A stretch of 64,000 nt of DNA from Listeria fleischmannii subsp. fleischmannii LU2006-1 (GCF_000344175.1 NZ_ALWW01000002.1:1-64000), one strand, 5' to 3'. Positions 18,369 through 28,200 are shown, counted from the first letter of the stretch. Notes: a model not told the origin generated them from the sequence alone. Translations and numbers: made by a program.

Positions 18369-19469
18369 ATGCATGAACGTAGAAAAGAAAGCGAAAAAAT
18401 AATTTCCCTCGTGGTGCTTTTAAGTATCATGAGTTGTATAGCGATTTATTTTGCGCAACAAACGGAACAATATGAGAAAAATTTTGTTTTCCAACAAGTT
18501 ACATTTTTGATTTTTGGCTTTGGGATATGCTACCTGGTTTCCAAAAGTCCGATTGATTTTATTCGAAAGCATATTTTTTGGTTTTACGGGGCGGCAGTTG
18601 TCCTTTTACTTGGTATTGTTTTAAAAGTTCCTTTTACACAAGAAGTGAACGGGGCGACTAGGTGGTACCGTTTTGCCGGCTTTTCCCTTCAGCCATCCGA
18701 AGTTATAAAAGGCGTTTTTGTCCTCGCTATGGCTCATTTTGCTGCGAAATATGAGAAAACACCGGTGAAACAGTTACTTGTTATGGGCGGACTAGCGCTG
18801 CCGATTTTACTTTTACTTTATAAGCAGCCGGATCTTGGGACAACCATTGTGTATTTTGTGACGATGTTTACGATTATGCTCATTGCGAATCGGTCATGGA
18901 AATTAATTGTGGGTATTATTTCGGCAGCTGTTTTGTCTGTTAGTCTCTTTTTATTTTTACTGTTAAACCATATGGAATGGCTTGAGATGTTTGGTTTCAA
19001 ACGGTATCAATTTGCGCGGATTTTTACTTGGCTGGACCCTGCAAGTGATCCAAATGGCGCTTATCAGGTCAACCTGTCTATGAAGGCCATTGGCTCGGGA
19101 ATGCTTTCAGGGAGGAACGGGAGCGTTTATATCCCCGAAAGCCACACCGATATGATTTTTAGTACAATTGGAAATCAGTTTGGTTTTATAGGGGTAAGTA
19201 TTTTGCTTATTGTCTTTATTCTTTTTATTAAAGAACTGATTGAAGCGGGCTTAAATATGAAGAAAAGTTTTTCGATGTACCTTTTTGCGGGCTTTGCCAT
19301 GTGTTTTGCTTTCAATATATTTGAAAACATTGCGATGTCGATTGGGTTAATGCCACTTACAGGTATTCCGCTCCCATTTATTAGTTATGGGGGTTCGTCT
19401 GTGTTTGGAAATATGATTTGTATTGGGATTATGCTAGCGGCTATTCGCTATGATGCACAATTAGAGTAG
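18369..19469 (+). CDS. RodA/FtsW-type SEDS glycosyltransferase
   Basis: A 366-residue polytopic membrane protein with intact SEDS motifs: NGATRWYRFAGFSLQPSE, KQPDLGTT, QVNLSMKAIGSG, PESHTDMIF and LTGIPLPFISYGGSS. It would polymerise lipid II into glycan strands for elongation or division. ATG 18369 lies eight bases after SD AAGAAGG, and the in-frame GTG 18360 is inside that site. It begins 14 bases after the preceding SEDS gene and ends the Mg-ATPase operon. Whether it serves rod growth or septation cannot be told from sequence. Confidence 0.93.
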   Translation: MHERRKESEKIISLVVLLSIMSCIAIYFAQQTEQYEKNFVFQQVTFLIFGFGICYLVSKSPIDFIRKHIFWFYGAAVVLLLGIVLKVPFTQEVNGATRWYRFAGFSLQPSEVIKGVFVLAMAHFAAKYEKTPVKQLLVMGGLALPILLLLYKQPDLGTTIVYFVTMFTIMLIANRSWKLIVGIISAAVLSVSLFLFLLLNHMEWLEMFGFKRYQFARIFTWLDPASDPNGAYQVNLSMKAIGSGMLSGRNGSVYIPESHTDMIFSTIGNQFGFIGVSILLIVFILFIKELIEAGLNMKKSFSMYLFAGFAMCFAFNIFENIAMSIGLMPLTGIPLPFISYGGSSVFGNMICIGIMLAAIRYDAQLE

Positions 19470-19537
19470 CTTCTTTCTACTAAAAAACCGAAATATGTTA
19501 CAATGTGAGTAGGAGTTGTAGAAGGGATACGTTGTGT

Positions 19538-20034
19538 ATGGCGAATTATATTAATAAGGAAAAACGACAAATTGATTTCGATCCATTTCAGTTGCCTATT
19601 ATTGCCATCCCAGAAGTTATGGCAGTTTCATTTATGCCAAAAACAGAAAAGGCACTTTTAATCCGCATAGCCGATGTGGGGACACATTTTAAACCGCTAA
19701 AAAATCCTGATTTATATGACGCAATTCTGGAAATTCATTTTAATGACATTAACGAAGAAGATGACTACTGGGGATTAAGCCAAAAAGAAGAACATGAAAT
19801 GAAGTTATTCAATGAACGTCATGCGTCCATGATTTACTCCTTTTAGATAAGCATCCTGACAGAGGACAAATTGTGGTGCACTGTAATGCAGGCGTAAGCC
19901 GAAGTAGCGCTGTTGCGATGGGAATTGCTGAACATTACGGCGATACGGTGACACTTGAACAATTAAAGGAAATTAAACGATATTTACCAAATCCACGTGT
20001 TTTAACTATCATGCGCGGGGGAAAATATATATAA
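19538..20034 (+). pseudogene. Dual-specificity-type protein phosphatase, single-base frameshift
   Basis: The first part (residues 1-103 from ATG 19538) reads to FNERHASMIYSF and stops at 19844-19846. In the next frame the text continues DKHPDRGQIVVHCNAGVSRSSAVAM with the CX5R active site HCNAGVSRS, ending at TAA 20032. One T missing from the T4 run at 19841-19844 would restore SFLDKHPDRG. It belongs to the cysteine-based phosphatase superfamily, predicted cytoplasmic. The start is uncertain (GTG 19505 and TTG 19532 are alternatives). Substrate unknown. Confidence 0.78.
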
Positions 20035-20037
20035 ACA

Positions 20038-20068
20038 AAGAAGCGTGCTTGCCTAGTGCGCTTCTTTT
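20038..20068 (+). terminator. Terminator after the phosphatase
   Basis: AAGAAGCG-T-GC / GTGCGCTTCTT hairpin followed by TTTT. Confidence 0.75.
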
Positions 20069-20241
20069 GACTCTTGTATTGTCGGATAAATCACGCATAT
20101 CAGATTTTACGCCCTATTTGAATTGTTCTTTTAAAAAGGATTTTCACGATTTAATGGTATAATACGTTCTAGGATGGAACTCCTACATAAATGAGTACTT
20201 ATATGCAAAAAAATTCATAATTCAAAAAAGGAATGAGTTCA

Positions 20242-21737
20242 ATGTCAAACGAAATTAAAAAAATGGGACTTATCAGCTTAATTTTAATGATTTTCACATC
20301 AGTATTTGGTTTTGCAAATGGACCAATCGGTTTTTACCGAATGGGTTACAGCGCGATTCCGTGGTATATTGGAGCCGGAATTTTCTTCTTTATTCCATTT
20401 GCGCTGATGATGGCGGAATATGGTGCCGCTTATCGTAAGGAAAAAGGCGGAATTTATTCATGGATGAATGACAGTATCGGGCCGCGTTATGCATTTATCG
20501 TAACGTTCATGTGGTTCACCTCGTACGTCATTTGGATGGTCGGAACAGCTTCAAAAGTCTGGATACCATTTTCTATCTTCCTCTTTGGCGAAGATAAAAC
20601 CCAAACATGGTCGATTCTAGGCTTGTCACCTACTAAAACAGTCGGCATCTTAGCGTCATTTGGATGGTTATCGTAACATTGCTTGCTTCAAAAGGATTAA
20701 AACAAATTACAAAAGTTACAGCTGTCGGCGGAATCGCCGTTATGGGACTAAATGTCGTTTTAATCGTCGTAAGTTTACTCATTTTAATGTTAAACGGCGG
20801 AAATTTTGCGCAAGATATTTCAGGCGTCAAAGATTTTCTTGTATCGCCTAACCCAAGTTACCTAAGCCCAATCGCTATCTTGTCGTTTTGTGTGTTCGCT
20901 ATCTTTGCCTATGGTGGCACCGAGGCAGTAGCCGGTCTAGTTGACCAAACAAAAAATCCAACAAAAACATTTCCAAAAGGGATTATGATCGCCGCATTCA
21001 TTATTTCTATCGGTTATGCCCTTGAAATTTTTATGTGGGGAATTAGCACAAACTGGGATAAAATTTTAAGTGGATCAAACGTCAATTACGGGAATATCAC
21101 ATATGTCTTAATGTATAACCTCGGATTAGAATTTGGGAATGCACTAGGACTCGCAACAGATTCAGCTGCACAAATGGCGAACTGGTTCGCACGTGTAACA
21201 GGACTTTCCATGTTCTTAGCTTATACAGGCGCATTCTTTACTCTAATTTATTCACCACTAAAAGCTATCGTACAAGGAACAGCGGCATACTGGCCAAAAC
21301 GTATGAGCAAAATTAATAAATTCGGAATGCCTGAATTTGCTATGTGGATGCAGTGTTTGCTCGTTGTTATTATCGTTCTAATCGTTTCTTTTGGAGGAAA
21401 AAGTGCCTCTGCGTTTTATAATACATTAACCTTAATGGCCAACGTCTCCATGACCTTGCCTTATGTATTCTTAGCATTTGCATTCCCGTTCTTCAAAAAT
21501 CGGGAGGGCTTAGAGCGACCTTTCGTGGTCTATAAAACAAAAGCAATCACCTATATCGTCACATTTATTGTGGTCGCTATTGTAGGATTTTCAAATATCT
21601 TTACGATTATTGAACCTGCTATGAGCGGAAACTATAGTGATACAATTTGGATGGTAGTTGGCCCAGTCTTCTTTGCGATTATTGCAATGGCAATCTATGA
21701 AAATTACCATATCAGACAAAGAAAACTTAAGAAGTAA
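20242..21737 (+). pseudogene. yjeM: YjeM-type amino acid permease, single-base frameshift
   Basis: Starts at ATG 20242 (SD AAAAGGA). The text follows E. coli YjeM closely: LILMIFTSVFGFANGP, EKGGIYSWMN, WFTSYVIWMVGTASKVW, then in the second frame WMVIVTLLASKGL, NGGNFAQDI and ANVSMTLPY. Twelve or so membrane spans of the APC superfamily (glutamate:GABA antiporter-like branch). The break is at 20659-20661: one more T would join LASF to WMVIV. A promoter-like TGGTATAAT lies at 20154-20162. Substrate unknown. Confidence 0.85.
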
Positions 21738-21741
21738 AAGT

Positions 21742-21970
21742 AAGAACACTACTTTGCGTAGTGTTCTTAGCTTGTAGAAAAACTCAAAGTTTAAGCAAAA
21801 CAAAACGCTTCTCACCAAAATCAGACTGCTGACAAATGGTGAGATTCTAGGCAGGACCGAGTACCGGAGCGGAGCGTACTCGAGTACGTGAGCACCGGAA
21901 CGGAGGTGCTAACAACGAAGATTGCCGTTTGTCAGCAGTCTGAGAACACTACTTTGCGTAGTGTTCTTTT
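21742..21970 (+). repeat. Hairpin-rich intergenic element flanked by duplicated terminators
   Basis: The terminator AGAACACTAC-TTTGC-GTAGTGTTCT occurs twice (21744-21767 and 21943-21967), the second with TTTT. Between them lies a perfect 15-bp inverted repeat, CAGACTGCTGACAAA (21822-21836) and TTTGTCAGCAGTCTG (21928-21942). A second, competing pair TCTCACCA (21810-21817) / TGGTGAGA (21837-21844) overlaps it. The centre carries ACCGAGTACCGGAGCGGAGC, CTCGAG and GGAGGTGCTAA strings, resembling those in the 68-bp repeat. No gene. From memory, similar 'GTCAGCAGTCTG' elements occur between Listeria genes. Confidence 0.8.
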
Positions 21971-22072
21971 ATAATGCTTTTTTCTTATTAGAAATCCACT
22001 TTTTCTAGTACACTTAATGTGTGAACACAAACGAAAATAAATCATTTTCACACGATGAATGGAGGATTTTTT

Positions 22073-23422
22073 ATGAGTAAACATTTTGATTATATTGTCA
22101 TCGGCGGTGGCAGCGGCGGAATCGCTTCAGCAAATCGGGCCGCAATGTACGGTAAGAAAGTAGCTTTAGTTGAACCCGTAAATCTTGGCGGAACTTGCGT
22201 CAATGTTGGTTGTGTCCCTAAAAAGGTAATGTGGTACGGTGCGCAAATTAAAGAAGGCATTGAAAAACTAGGACCGGACTATGGGTTAAAAGGAGAAGTG
22301 GACTTTGACTTTGAAACGCTAGTTAAAAATCGTGAAGTCTATATTGAACGCCTGCACGGAATTTATAAAACTAATTTAGACAAAAATAAGGTAACGGTCT
22401 TAAGTGGTTATGCGAAATTCACGAGCGACAAGACGGTCGAAGTAGCGGGCGAAATTTATTCGGCCGATCATATTTTAATTGCAACTGGCGGAAAACCAAC
22501 CATTCCGGACGTCGAAGGAGCCGAACTTGGCACAGATTCAAACGGATTTTTTGCTATGCGTGAGCTACCAAAACGTGTGGCCGTCGTTGGAGCCGGCTAT
22601 ATCGCTGTCGAATTATCTGGCATTTTACATGCGTTTGGTGTCGATACCCATTTATTTATCCGTAAAGACAAGCCTCTGCGTCACTTTGATTCCATAATTT
22701 CAGAAACATTAATTAAAGTGATGACAAAAGATGGTCCAAATCTTCATACTGAAAGCGTGCCAAAAGCGGTTAAGAAAAACGAAGATGGTAGTTTAACACT
22801 TGAACTTGAAAATGGAGAGTCCTTTGAGGTCGATAAACTGATTTGGGCGATTGGACGGACGCCGGTTACAGATACCATGAATATTGCAGCAAGTGGTGTT
22901 ATGCTTGACGAAAAAGGTTTTGTTAAAGTAGACAAATATCAAACTACTTCAGTACCTCATATTTATGCTGTAGGGGATGTGACAGGGCATGTTGAGCTGA
23001 CGCCTGTTGCGATTGCAGCAGGTAGAAGACTTTCTGAACGCCTCTTTAATGGGAAGCTAGATGAACATTTAGACTATAACCTTATCCCGACAGTTGTGTT
23101 TAGTCACCCGCCTATTGGAACGATTGGTTTAACGGAAGAAGCGGCGAAAGAAAAGTACGGGGAGAAAAATATTAAAGTGTATTCGTCCTCCTTTACGTCT
23201 ATGTATACGGTTATAACAGAACACCGGGAGCCTACTCGTATGAAACTGGTATGTCTCGGTGAAAATGAAAAAATTGTGGGACTGCACGGAATTGGTACAG
23301 GGATGGATGAGCTTCTGCAAGGATTTGCTGTAGCGATTAAAATGGGAGCGACAAAAGCGGATTTCGATAATACGGTAGCCATTCACCCAACAAGCGCCGA
23401 AGAATTCGTTACGATGCGATAA
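22073..23422 (+). CDS. gor: Glutathione reductase / FAD pyridine nucleotide-disulfide oxidoreductase
   Basis: A 449-residue class I flavoprotein disulfide reductase. It has the FAD motif [14 protein letters not shown], the redox disulfide [13 protein letters not shown] (Cys42 and Cys47), the NADPH motif [11 protein letters not shown], the FAD-binding IYAVGDVTG and the catalytic His in [10 protein letters not shown]. It reduces glutathione disulfide with NADPH in the cytoplasm; Listeria makes glutathione. ATG 22073 is preferred because SD GGAGGA lies between it and the earlier in-frame ATG 22055. A phosphatase gene follows within 16 bases and is likely cotranscribed. Confidence 0.93.
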   Translation: MSKHFDYIVIGGGSGGIASANRAAMYGKKVALVEPVNLGGTCVNVGCVPKKVMWYGAQIKEGIEKLGPDYGLKGEVDFDFETLVKNREVYIERLHGIYKTNLDKNKVTVLSGYAKFTSDKTVEVAGEIYSADHILIATGGKPTIPDVEGAELGTDSNGFFAMRELPKRVAVVGAGYIAVELSGILHAFGVDTHLFIRKDKPLRHFDSIISETLIKVMTKDGPNLHTESVPKAVKKNEDGSLTLELENGESFEVDKLIWAIGRTPVTDTMNIAASGVMLDEKGFVKVDKYQTTSVPHIYAVGDVTGHVELTPVAIAAGRRLSERLFNGKLDEHLDYNLIPTVVFSHPPIGTIGLTEEAAKEKYGEKNIKVYSSSFTSMYTVITEHREPTRMKLVCLGENEKIVGLHGIGTGMDELLQGFAVAIKMGATKADFDNTVAIHPTSAEEFVTMR

Positions 23423-23437
23423 AAAGGAGGAGCAAAC

Positions 23438-24112
23438 ATGACTAAAAAATTAGCGCTTTATTTTGTCAGACACGGACAAACCTATTTAAATAAAAATTTG
23501 CGAATGCAAGGTTGGGCTGATACACCATTAACACCAGAAGGGGCAGAAATCGTGCGCCAAAGTGGCCGGGGTCTATCCGACACCGAATTTGTCGCCGCCT
23601 ACTCAAGCGACCTACACCGCACCATTTCAACAGCTAAAATCCTTCTACATGAAAACAAGCACGGCTTTGGCTTGCAGCTTGAGCCACGGAGTGAATTTCG
23701 GGAGACTTTTTTCGGTTCTTTTGAAGGAGAAAAAGGGGATGTGGCATGGGGCGAAATCGCCCGCTTTAACGGCTACGATTCACAAGAAGACTTCTTTTCA
23801 AAAGTAGATGTGAGAACCATGATGAATGACACTAAAAAAGCCGATCCAACTGGCGATGCCGAAGACTTCATGACCTTTTGGACCCGCGTTGAAAAAGGGT
23901 TCCTCCATGTCATTAACCGTCACCGCGATACAGGCGGCAACATCCTCATTGTGGCCCACGGGAATACCATTCGCAATATCGTGCATGAACTTGAGCCTTC
24001 AATTACAGAAAGCTTCGTTTTAGATAACGCGAGCGTGACAGTTTTAACCTATGAAAATGGCTTATTTAAAGTAGAACGACTTAATGATATTTCACATTTT
24101 CGAGCAGAATAA
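23438..24112 (+). CDS. Histidine phosphatase family protein (phosphoglycerate mutase-like)
   Basis: A 224-residue protein with the RHGQT motif (catalytic His near residue 12) and the second His in VAHGNT. The acidic catalytic region is EFRETFFGSFEGE. It belongs to the cofactor-dependent mutase/phosphatase superfamily; without the features of glycolytic GpmA it is more likely a broad phosphatase. SD AAAGGAGG precedes ATG 23438. It follows gor by 15 bases. Confidence 0.87.
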   Translation: MTKKLALYFVRHGQTYLNKNLRMQGWADTPLTPEGAEIVRQSGRGLSDTEFVAAYSSDLHRTISTAKILLHENKHGFGLQLEPRSEFRETFFGSFEGEKGDVAWGEIARFNGYDSQEDFFSKVDVRTMMNDTKKADPTGDAEDFMTFWTRVEKGFLHVINRHRDTGGNILIVAHGNTIRNIVHELEPSITESFVLDNASVTVLTYENGLFKVERLNDISHFRAE

Positions 24113-24119
24113 AAAAATT

Positions 24120-24150
24120 AACCATTTCCCAAGCGGAAGTGGTTCTTTTT
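24120..24150 (+). terminator. Terminator after the gor operon
   Basis: AACCATTTCC / GGAAGTGGTT hairpin followed by CTTTTTT. Confidence 0.8.
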
Positions 24151-24276
24151 TACTTAGACTGAAAGATAAGATAGTAGCTAAAGATTTTAGGGTATAGTAA
24201 AAAATAAGCTTATGAAGCTAGACAATGGAGACATTTTACAACAAAGCTTAGGTTTCAAATTTTAGGAGGTTTTAAG

Positions 24277-25145
24277 ATGAGAAATAAAAACGATTATAAC
24301 GGGAAGTTTGAAAAGCAACCACAAAAATACCCGGGGATACAAAGTAAAATGAGCCAGTACCTGATACAGGGGAACAAACGTATAAAGGCTCGGGGAAACT
24401 AGTGAATAAAAAAGCGTTAATAACAGGCGGAGATTCGGGAATTGGTCGTGCAGCTGCAATTGCTTACGCGAGAGAAGGAGCAGATGTTGCTATTAGCTAT
24501 CTTAAAGATGAGGAACAAGATGCAAAAGAGGTCAAAGAAGTTATTGAAAAAGAAGGGCGCAAATGCGTATTACTTCCAGGTGACTTACGCGAGGAAGGCT
24601 GTGCGCAAAAAATTGTAAAAAGTGCCGCCTCCTCATTAGGTGGATTAAATATTGTTGTGTTAAATGCAGGCATACAACAATACGAGTATGATGTTCAAAA
24701 AATTTCATCCAAGCAGTTACGTGATACCTTTGAAGTGAATGTATTTTCGGTTGTTTTTGCTATTCAAGAAGCATTAAATTATTTGGATGAAAAAAGTAGT
24801 ATTATTTTGACCTCTTCCATACAAGGCGTGAAACCAAGCGCTCATTTAGTTGATTACGCGATGACGAAAAGCTGTGAAATTTCACTTATCAAAAGTTTAG
24901 CACCACAATTAGGTGGAAAAGGCATTCGAATTAATGCTGTGGCACCTGGCCCAATATGGACGCCGCTTCAAATCTGTGGTGGTCAGCCACAAGACAACAT
25001 TCCAGAGTTTGGACAAAATCAACCACTGATGCGTGCCGGCCAACCAGTCGAACTGGCAAGTGTCTATGTTTTACTGGCTTCCGATGAGGCAAGCTATATA
25101 ACAGGCCAAGTTTACGGTGTAACAGGCGGTGCACCGATTAACTAA
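24277..25145 (+). pseudogene. Short-chain dehydrogenase (YhdF/YhxD-like), frameshift near the N-terminus
   Basis: ATG 24277 follows SD AGGAGGT and encodes MRNKNDYNGKFEKQPQKYPG, the typical N-terminal extension of this SDR group. After QSKMS the frame is lost. The other frame gives PVPDTGEQTYKGSGKLVNKK followed by the Rossmann motif TGGDSGIGRAAA, NAGIQ and the catalytic YAMTK. One extra C at 24354-24355 would join them. A GTG at 24402 could start a shorter protein lacking the extension. Relatives are stress-induced oxidoreductases. In L. monocytogenes a similar gene pairs with a YdaT-like gene (lmo0669-0670), as here. Confidence 0.85.
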
Positions 25146-25176
25146 TTTTCTACAAAAGGAAAGGGGTTTGAAACAA

Positions 25177-25350
25177 ATGCCATGGACGAAAAATAATTAT
25201 CCCAATTCATGGAAAAACTTAAAGACAGAAGAACGAGAAAAAGCCATTGAAATTGGGAATGCATTATTAAAAGAAGGTTATTCAGAGGACCGTGCCATCC
25301 CAATTGCAACCGCTAAAGCAGAAGAATGGTATGAAAAACATAAAAAGTAA
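25177..25350 (+). CDS. YdaT-like small protein
   Basis: A 57-residue protein, MPWTKNNYPNSWKNLKTEER, then YSEDRAIPIATAKAEEW. This is the pattern of B. subtilis YdaT and relatives, small stress-associated proteins of unknown function. ATG 25177 is preceded by AAAGGAAAGGGG. It lies 31 bases after the oxidoreductase gene and shares its transcript. Confidence 0.8.
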   Translation: MPWTKNNYPNSWKNLKTEEREKAIEIGNALLKEGYSEDRAIPIATAKAEEWYEKHKK

Positions 25351-25380
25351 AAAAAACGCACTCGCTTTGAGTGCGTTTTT
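25351..25380. terminator. Bidirectional terminator between convergent genes
   Basis: AAAAACGCACTC / GAGTGCGTTTTT hairpin with A and T tails. It ends the YdaT-like gene (+) and the AI-2E family gene (-). Confidence 0.88.
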
Positions 25381-25383
25381 GAT

Positions 25384-26526
25384 TTAGACTTTTTCAGTAT
25401 CAAGCTTACTTTCATCGTCATCAGGCGGCGCTTTTTTGTCACTTCGCCGCAGTTGAATGAGTTTCACAACGTTCACAATAATCGTTTTCACAACCGCATA
25501 AAGTGGCACACCCAGAACCATTCCGAGAAGCCCGGCAAGATTACCTGCTACAAGTAAAATCACAATAATGGTTAAAGGATGGATTTTCAGTGACCGACCC
25601 ATAATAAGCGGTTGAAGTACGTTGCCGTCAATTTGTTGTACGATAACGACTACAATAATAACAAGTAACGCTTGAAACGGGGAAGTGAAGAGTGCCACAA
25701 TAACAGCTGGTGCCGCCCCAATGACCGGCCCTAAATACGGAATGATATTTGTCACACCGGCAATCAGCGCGAATAAAAGACCATATGGCTGCCCGATAAT
25801 TAAATACCCGATAAACGTAAAAATACCAACAAACAAGCAATCAAGCGCTTGAGAACTAATATAAGAAGATAATGTTTTGTTCATTTCTTGAATGATTTTT
25901 TTAGCATCCGGACGAATTACTTTCGGGAAAAATTTTTCAACAGAATCCATAAAGCGATGCCCGTCTTTAAACATATAAAGTAAGATAAACGGTACAGTGA
26001 CTAAAATCATAACAAAACTAGTAAGGAAACTTGCGATGGCACCAATACCTGCCGTTACTCCGTTTAAAACACTATTTAAGATTTTAGGTACTGAAATATT
26101 GGCTTTTTCAAGTTCGCCTTTAATATCAAAATCATTTAGCGGCGGATTTTTGGTAATGCCGCCCAGCCATTTTTCAAAATCAGACCAGTAACCAGGAATT
26201 GCTTTTGCAAGTTCAGTGATTTGGTCAGTAAGTACAGGGCCAATTTGAACTACTGCGAGCACGATTATGGCTATAAAAGCAATAAAAATTAAAATGACGC
26301 TAAGTAAGCGTGGTACTTTTCTTTTTTCTAAAAAAAGTACGAGTGGGTTAAACATATAAAATAAAAAGCCAGAAACTAAAATTGGTAAAAATAAAGTTGA
26401 AATAATCACTCCAATTGGCGAGAAGATATATTTCATTTGAAGTAATAAGAAAACAATCGCTACAATCGCTAAAATTTCGATTGTCCAAAAAAACATTTTG
26501 CTTTCTCTAAAGCGTGATCCTTTCAT
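25384..26526 (-). CDS. AI-2E family transporter (YueF/YtvI-like)
   Basis: A 380-residue membrane protein. Paired N-terminal spans are followed by a long extracytoplasmic/helical region and a conserved membrane core with GQPYGLLFALIAGVTNIIPYLGP and LQPLIMGRSLKIHP, the signature of PF01594. Family members export AI-2 or act as cation/proton antiporters; the substrate here is unknown. Charged C-terminal tail (KKAPPDDDESK). ATG 26526 follows SD AGGGGC. Transcribed alone, divergently from the GntR operon. Confidence 0.88.
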   Translation of the reverse strand: MKGSRFRESKMFFWTIEILAIVAIVFLLLQMKYIFSPIGVIISTLFLPILVSGFLFYMFNPLVLFLEKRKVPRLLSVILIFIAFIAIIVLAVVQIGPVLTDQITELAKAIPGYWSDFEKWLGGITKNPPLNDFDIKGELEKANISVPKILNSVLNGVTAGIGAIASFLTSFVMILVTVPFILLYMFKDGHRFMDSVEKFFPKVIRPDAKKIIQEMNKTLSSYISSQALDCLFVGIFTFIGYLIIGQPYGLLFALIAGVTNIIPYLGPVIGAAPAVIVALFTSPFQALLVIIVVVIVQQIDGNVLQPLIMGRSLKIHPLTIIVILLVAGNLAGLLGMVLGVPLYAVVKTIIVNVVKLIQLRRSDKKAPPDDDESKLDTEKV

Positions 26527-26613
26527 TATAAGCCCCTTTCTAAAAATTCCTTTTTTTATAGTGTATCATCATCCCTATGAAATAGCCATTTATAAATTGA
26601 CCTTCCAAAAGAA

Positions 26614-26636
26614 CTGTTATATTATATATATAACAG
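26614..26636. promoter_or_regulatory. Candidate GntR/YtrA operator
   Basis: Perfect inverted repeat CTGTTAT (26614-26620) and ATAACAG (26630-26636) around a TATATA core that could hold the -10. It lies 15 bases before the GntR-type gene, so autoregulation is likely. Motif evidence only. Confidence 0.55.
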
Positions 26637-26651
26637 TAAGGAGGCGGAAAT

Positions 26652-27035
26652 ATGCTCTTACAGATTGACTTACAAAAAGAAGAGCCGATTTATATGCAAA
26701 TCGTCCATCAAATCATTGAAGGGATTGCCAAAAATGAGCTAAAGCCAGGCGATGATTTACCTTCTGTAAGAAGTTTAGGCGCTGATATTGGTATTAATTT
26801 TCATACCGTGAATAAGGCGTACCAAATACTGAAGCAAGAAGGTTTTATTTTAATCCATAGGCAAAAAGGGGTTGTCATTCATCCTGATGCGGCATACCTT
26901 GCGAACGCGGCTTATGTCGAAAAGTTAAAACGTGACATTCGGCCTATCATTGCGGAGGCGGCTGCGCGTAATTTGCCTATTCGTGAAATGGAAAAATTAG
27001 TTGAGACTTTATACAACGAGATGAAAGGAGAATAA
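26652..27035 (+). CDS. GntR family regulator, YtrA subfamily
   Basis: A 127-residue protein. A winged-helix DNA-binding domain (PIYMQIVHQIIEGIAKNELK, PSVRSLGADIGIN, VNKAYQILKQEGFI) is followed by only a short dimerisation helix, the YtrA subfamily hallmark. SD AAGGAGGCGG precedes ATG 26652. It probably represses its own operon, including the membrane gene two bases downstream. Confidence 0.9.
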   Translation: MLLQIDLQKEEPIYMQIVHQIIEGIAKNELKPGDDLPSVRSLGADIGINFHTVNKAYQILKQEGFILIHRQKGVVIHPDAAYLANAAYVEKLKRDIRPIIAEAAARNLPIREMEKLVETLYNEMKGE

Positions 27036-27037
27036 AA

Positions 27038-28138
27038 ATGGAGTCCATAATCTTCACACTTGTTTCGCTATTTATTATTTTAATTGAAGCAATAACCCCC
27101 TTTATTGTGCACCGAACGGAATGTTTTGGTGTGAATGTGGGCGTAAGGGCGAATCAAGAACCAGAACTGAAACAAATGAAAAAACAATATGCGTTTAAAG
27201 TGATTTTATATGGCATTTTTGTTGTTATCCTTACATTTGCCTTAATGATGGCTTTTTCTGGAAATGATTCGGCGCAAGGATTTCTATTTACAATATCGAT
27301 GTTTATACTCTTAATTATTGCTTTTTTGATTTATCTAAAATACCACCGGCAGACTATCGCTTGGAAGGCTCGGAAAATAAAGTCCGGAGAAATGGGCGAA
27401 TCAAGCGTGGTGTTGATTGATACCGCTTTTCACCGGAATAAAATGATTATTTCTTATACGTGGTTTCTTATTCCATTTTTAATTACACTGATTACACTTG
27501 CGATGACGGTTGTTTTCTATCAATCAGCGCCAAGTGTGATACCTAGTCATTATGATTTTAATGGAAACATCACAAATGAAATGCCGAAAACCGTTCGAAA
27601 TGTTTCACTTTTAATTGTGATGCAACTCTTTATAATAGGCTTATTTATGGGCATCAATTATGTGATGTCACGGAGCAAGCAAGTACTGGATAGTGATAAT
27701 CCATCTGATTCGGTAAGGCGGAATCAACTCGCACGTGCGATTTTTAGTAAAGCCATGCTTGTGATGTGCATTTTATTAGTCTTAGCCTTTTTCGTGATTC
27801 AATTGACATTTTTAACTGGTTTAAGCCCACAAATCGCGACGACAGCGACACTTATTTTGGTACTCCTCATATTAGTTATCGTGTTGCTACTGGCCTTTTT
27901 TGTTGGTCAAGGCGGCTCGAGGCTTAAAATGGGGGGGAGTGAAAATACTGATAAGACTGTTCGGGACGACGATAGGTACTGGAAACTGGGTATCTTTTAT
28001 TTTAACAAAAGTGATCCGTCGCTCTTTGTGGAAAAAAGGTTTGGAATCGGCTGGACGATAAACACAGCGCGACCTTTCGCCTGGATGCTACTTCTTGGAG
28101 TGATTTTAATTTCTATTTTGATAGGTGTTATCCTTTAG
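27038..28138 (+). CDS. DUF1648/DUF5808 membrane protein
   Basis: A 366-residue membrane protein with about eight hydrophobic segments. The motif VIPSHYDFNGNITNEMPK matches DUF1648. The C-terminal RDDDRYWKLGIFYFN plus GIGWTINTARP matches DUF5808. Such proteins accompany YtrA-type regulators and are related to SdpI-like immunity proteins; their function is unproven. Coupled to the GntR gene (2-base gap). Confidence 0.83.
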   Translation: MESIIFTLVSLFIILIEAITPFIVHRTECFGVNVGVRANQEPELKQMKKQYAFKVILYGIFVVILTFALMMAFSGNDSAQGFLFTISMFILLIIAFLIYLKYHRQTIAWKARKIKSGEMGESSVVLIDTAFHRNKMIISYTWFLIPFLITLITLAMTVVFYQSAPSVIPSHYDFNGNITNEMPKTVRNVSLLIVMQLFIIGLFMGINYVMSRSKQVLDSDNPSDSVRRNQLARAIFSKAMLVMCILLVLAFFVIQLTFLTGLSPQIATTATLILVLLILVIVLLLAFFVGQGGSRLKMGGSENTDKTVRDDDRYWKLGIFYFNKSDPSLFVEKRFGIGWTINTARPFAWMLLLGVILISILIGVIL

Positions 28139-28200
28139 AGTGCATGTTTTTAGCTTTTGTGTTATCCTTTTAGCTATAAAGCGGCAAAGGAGTGAGTGAT

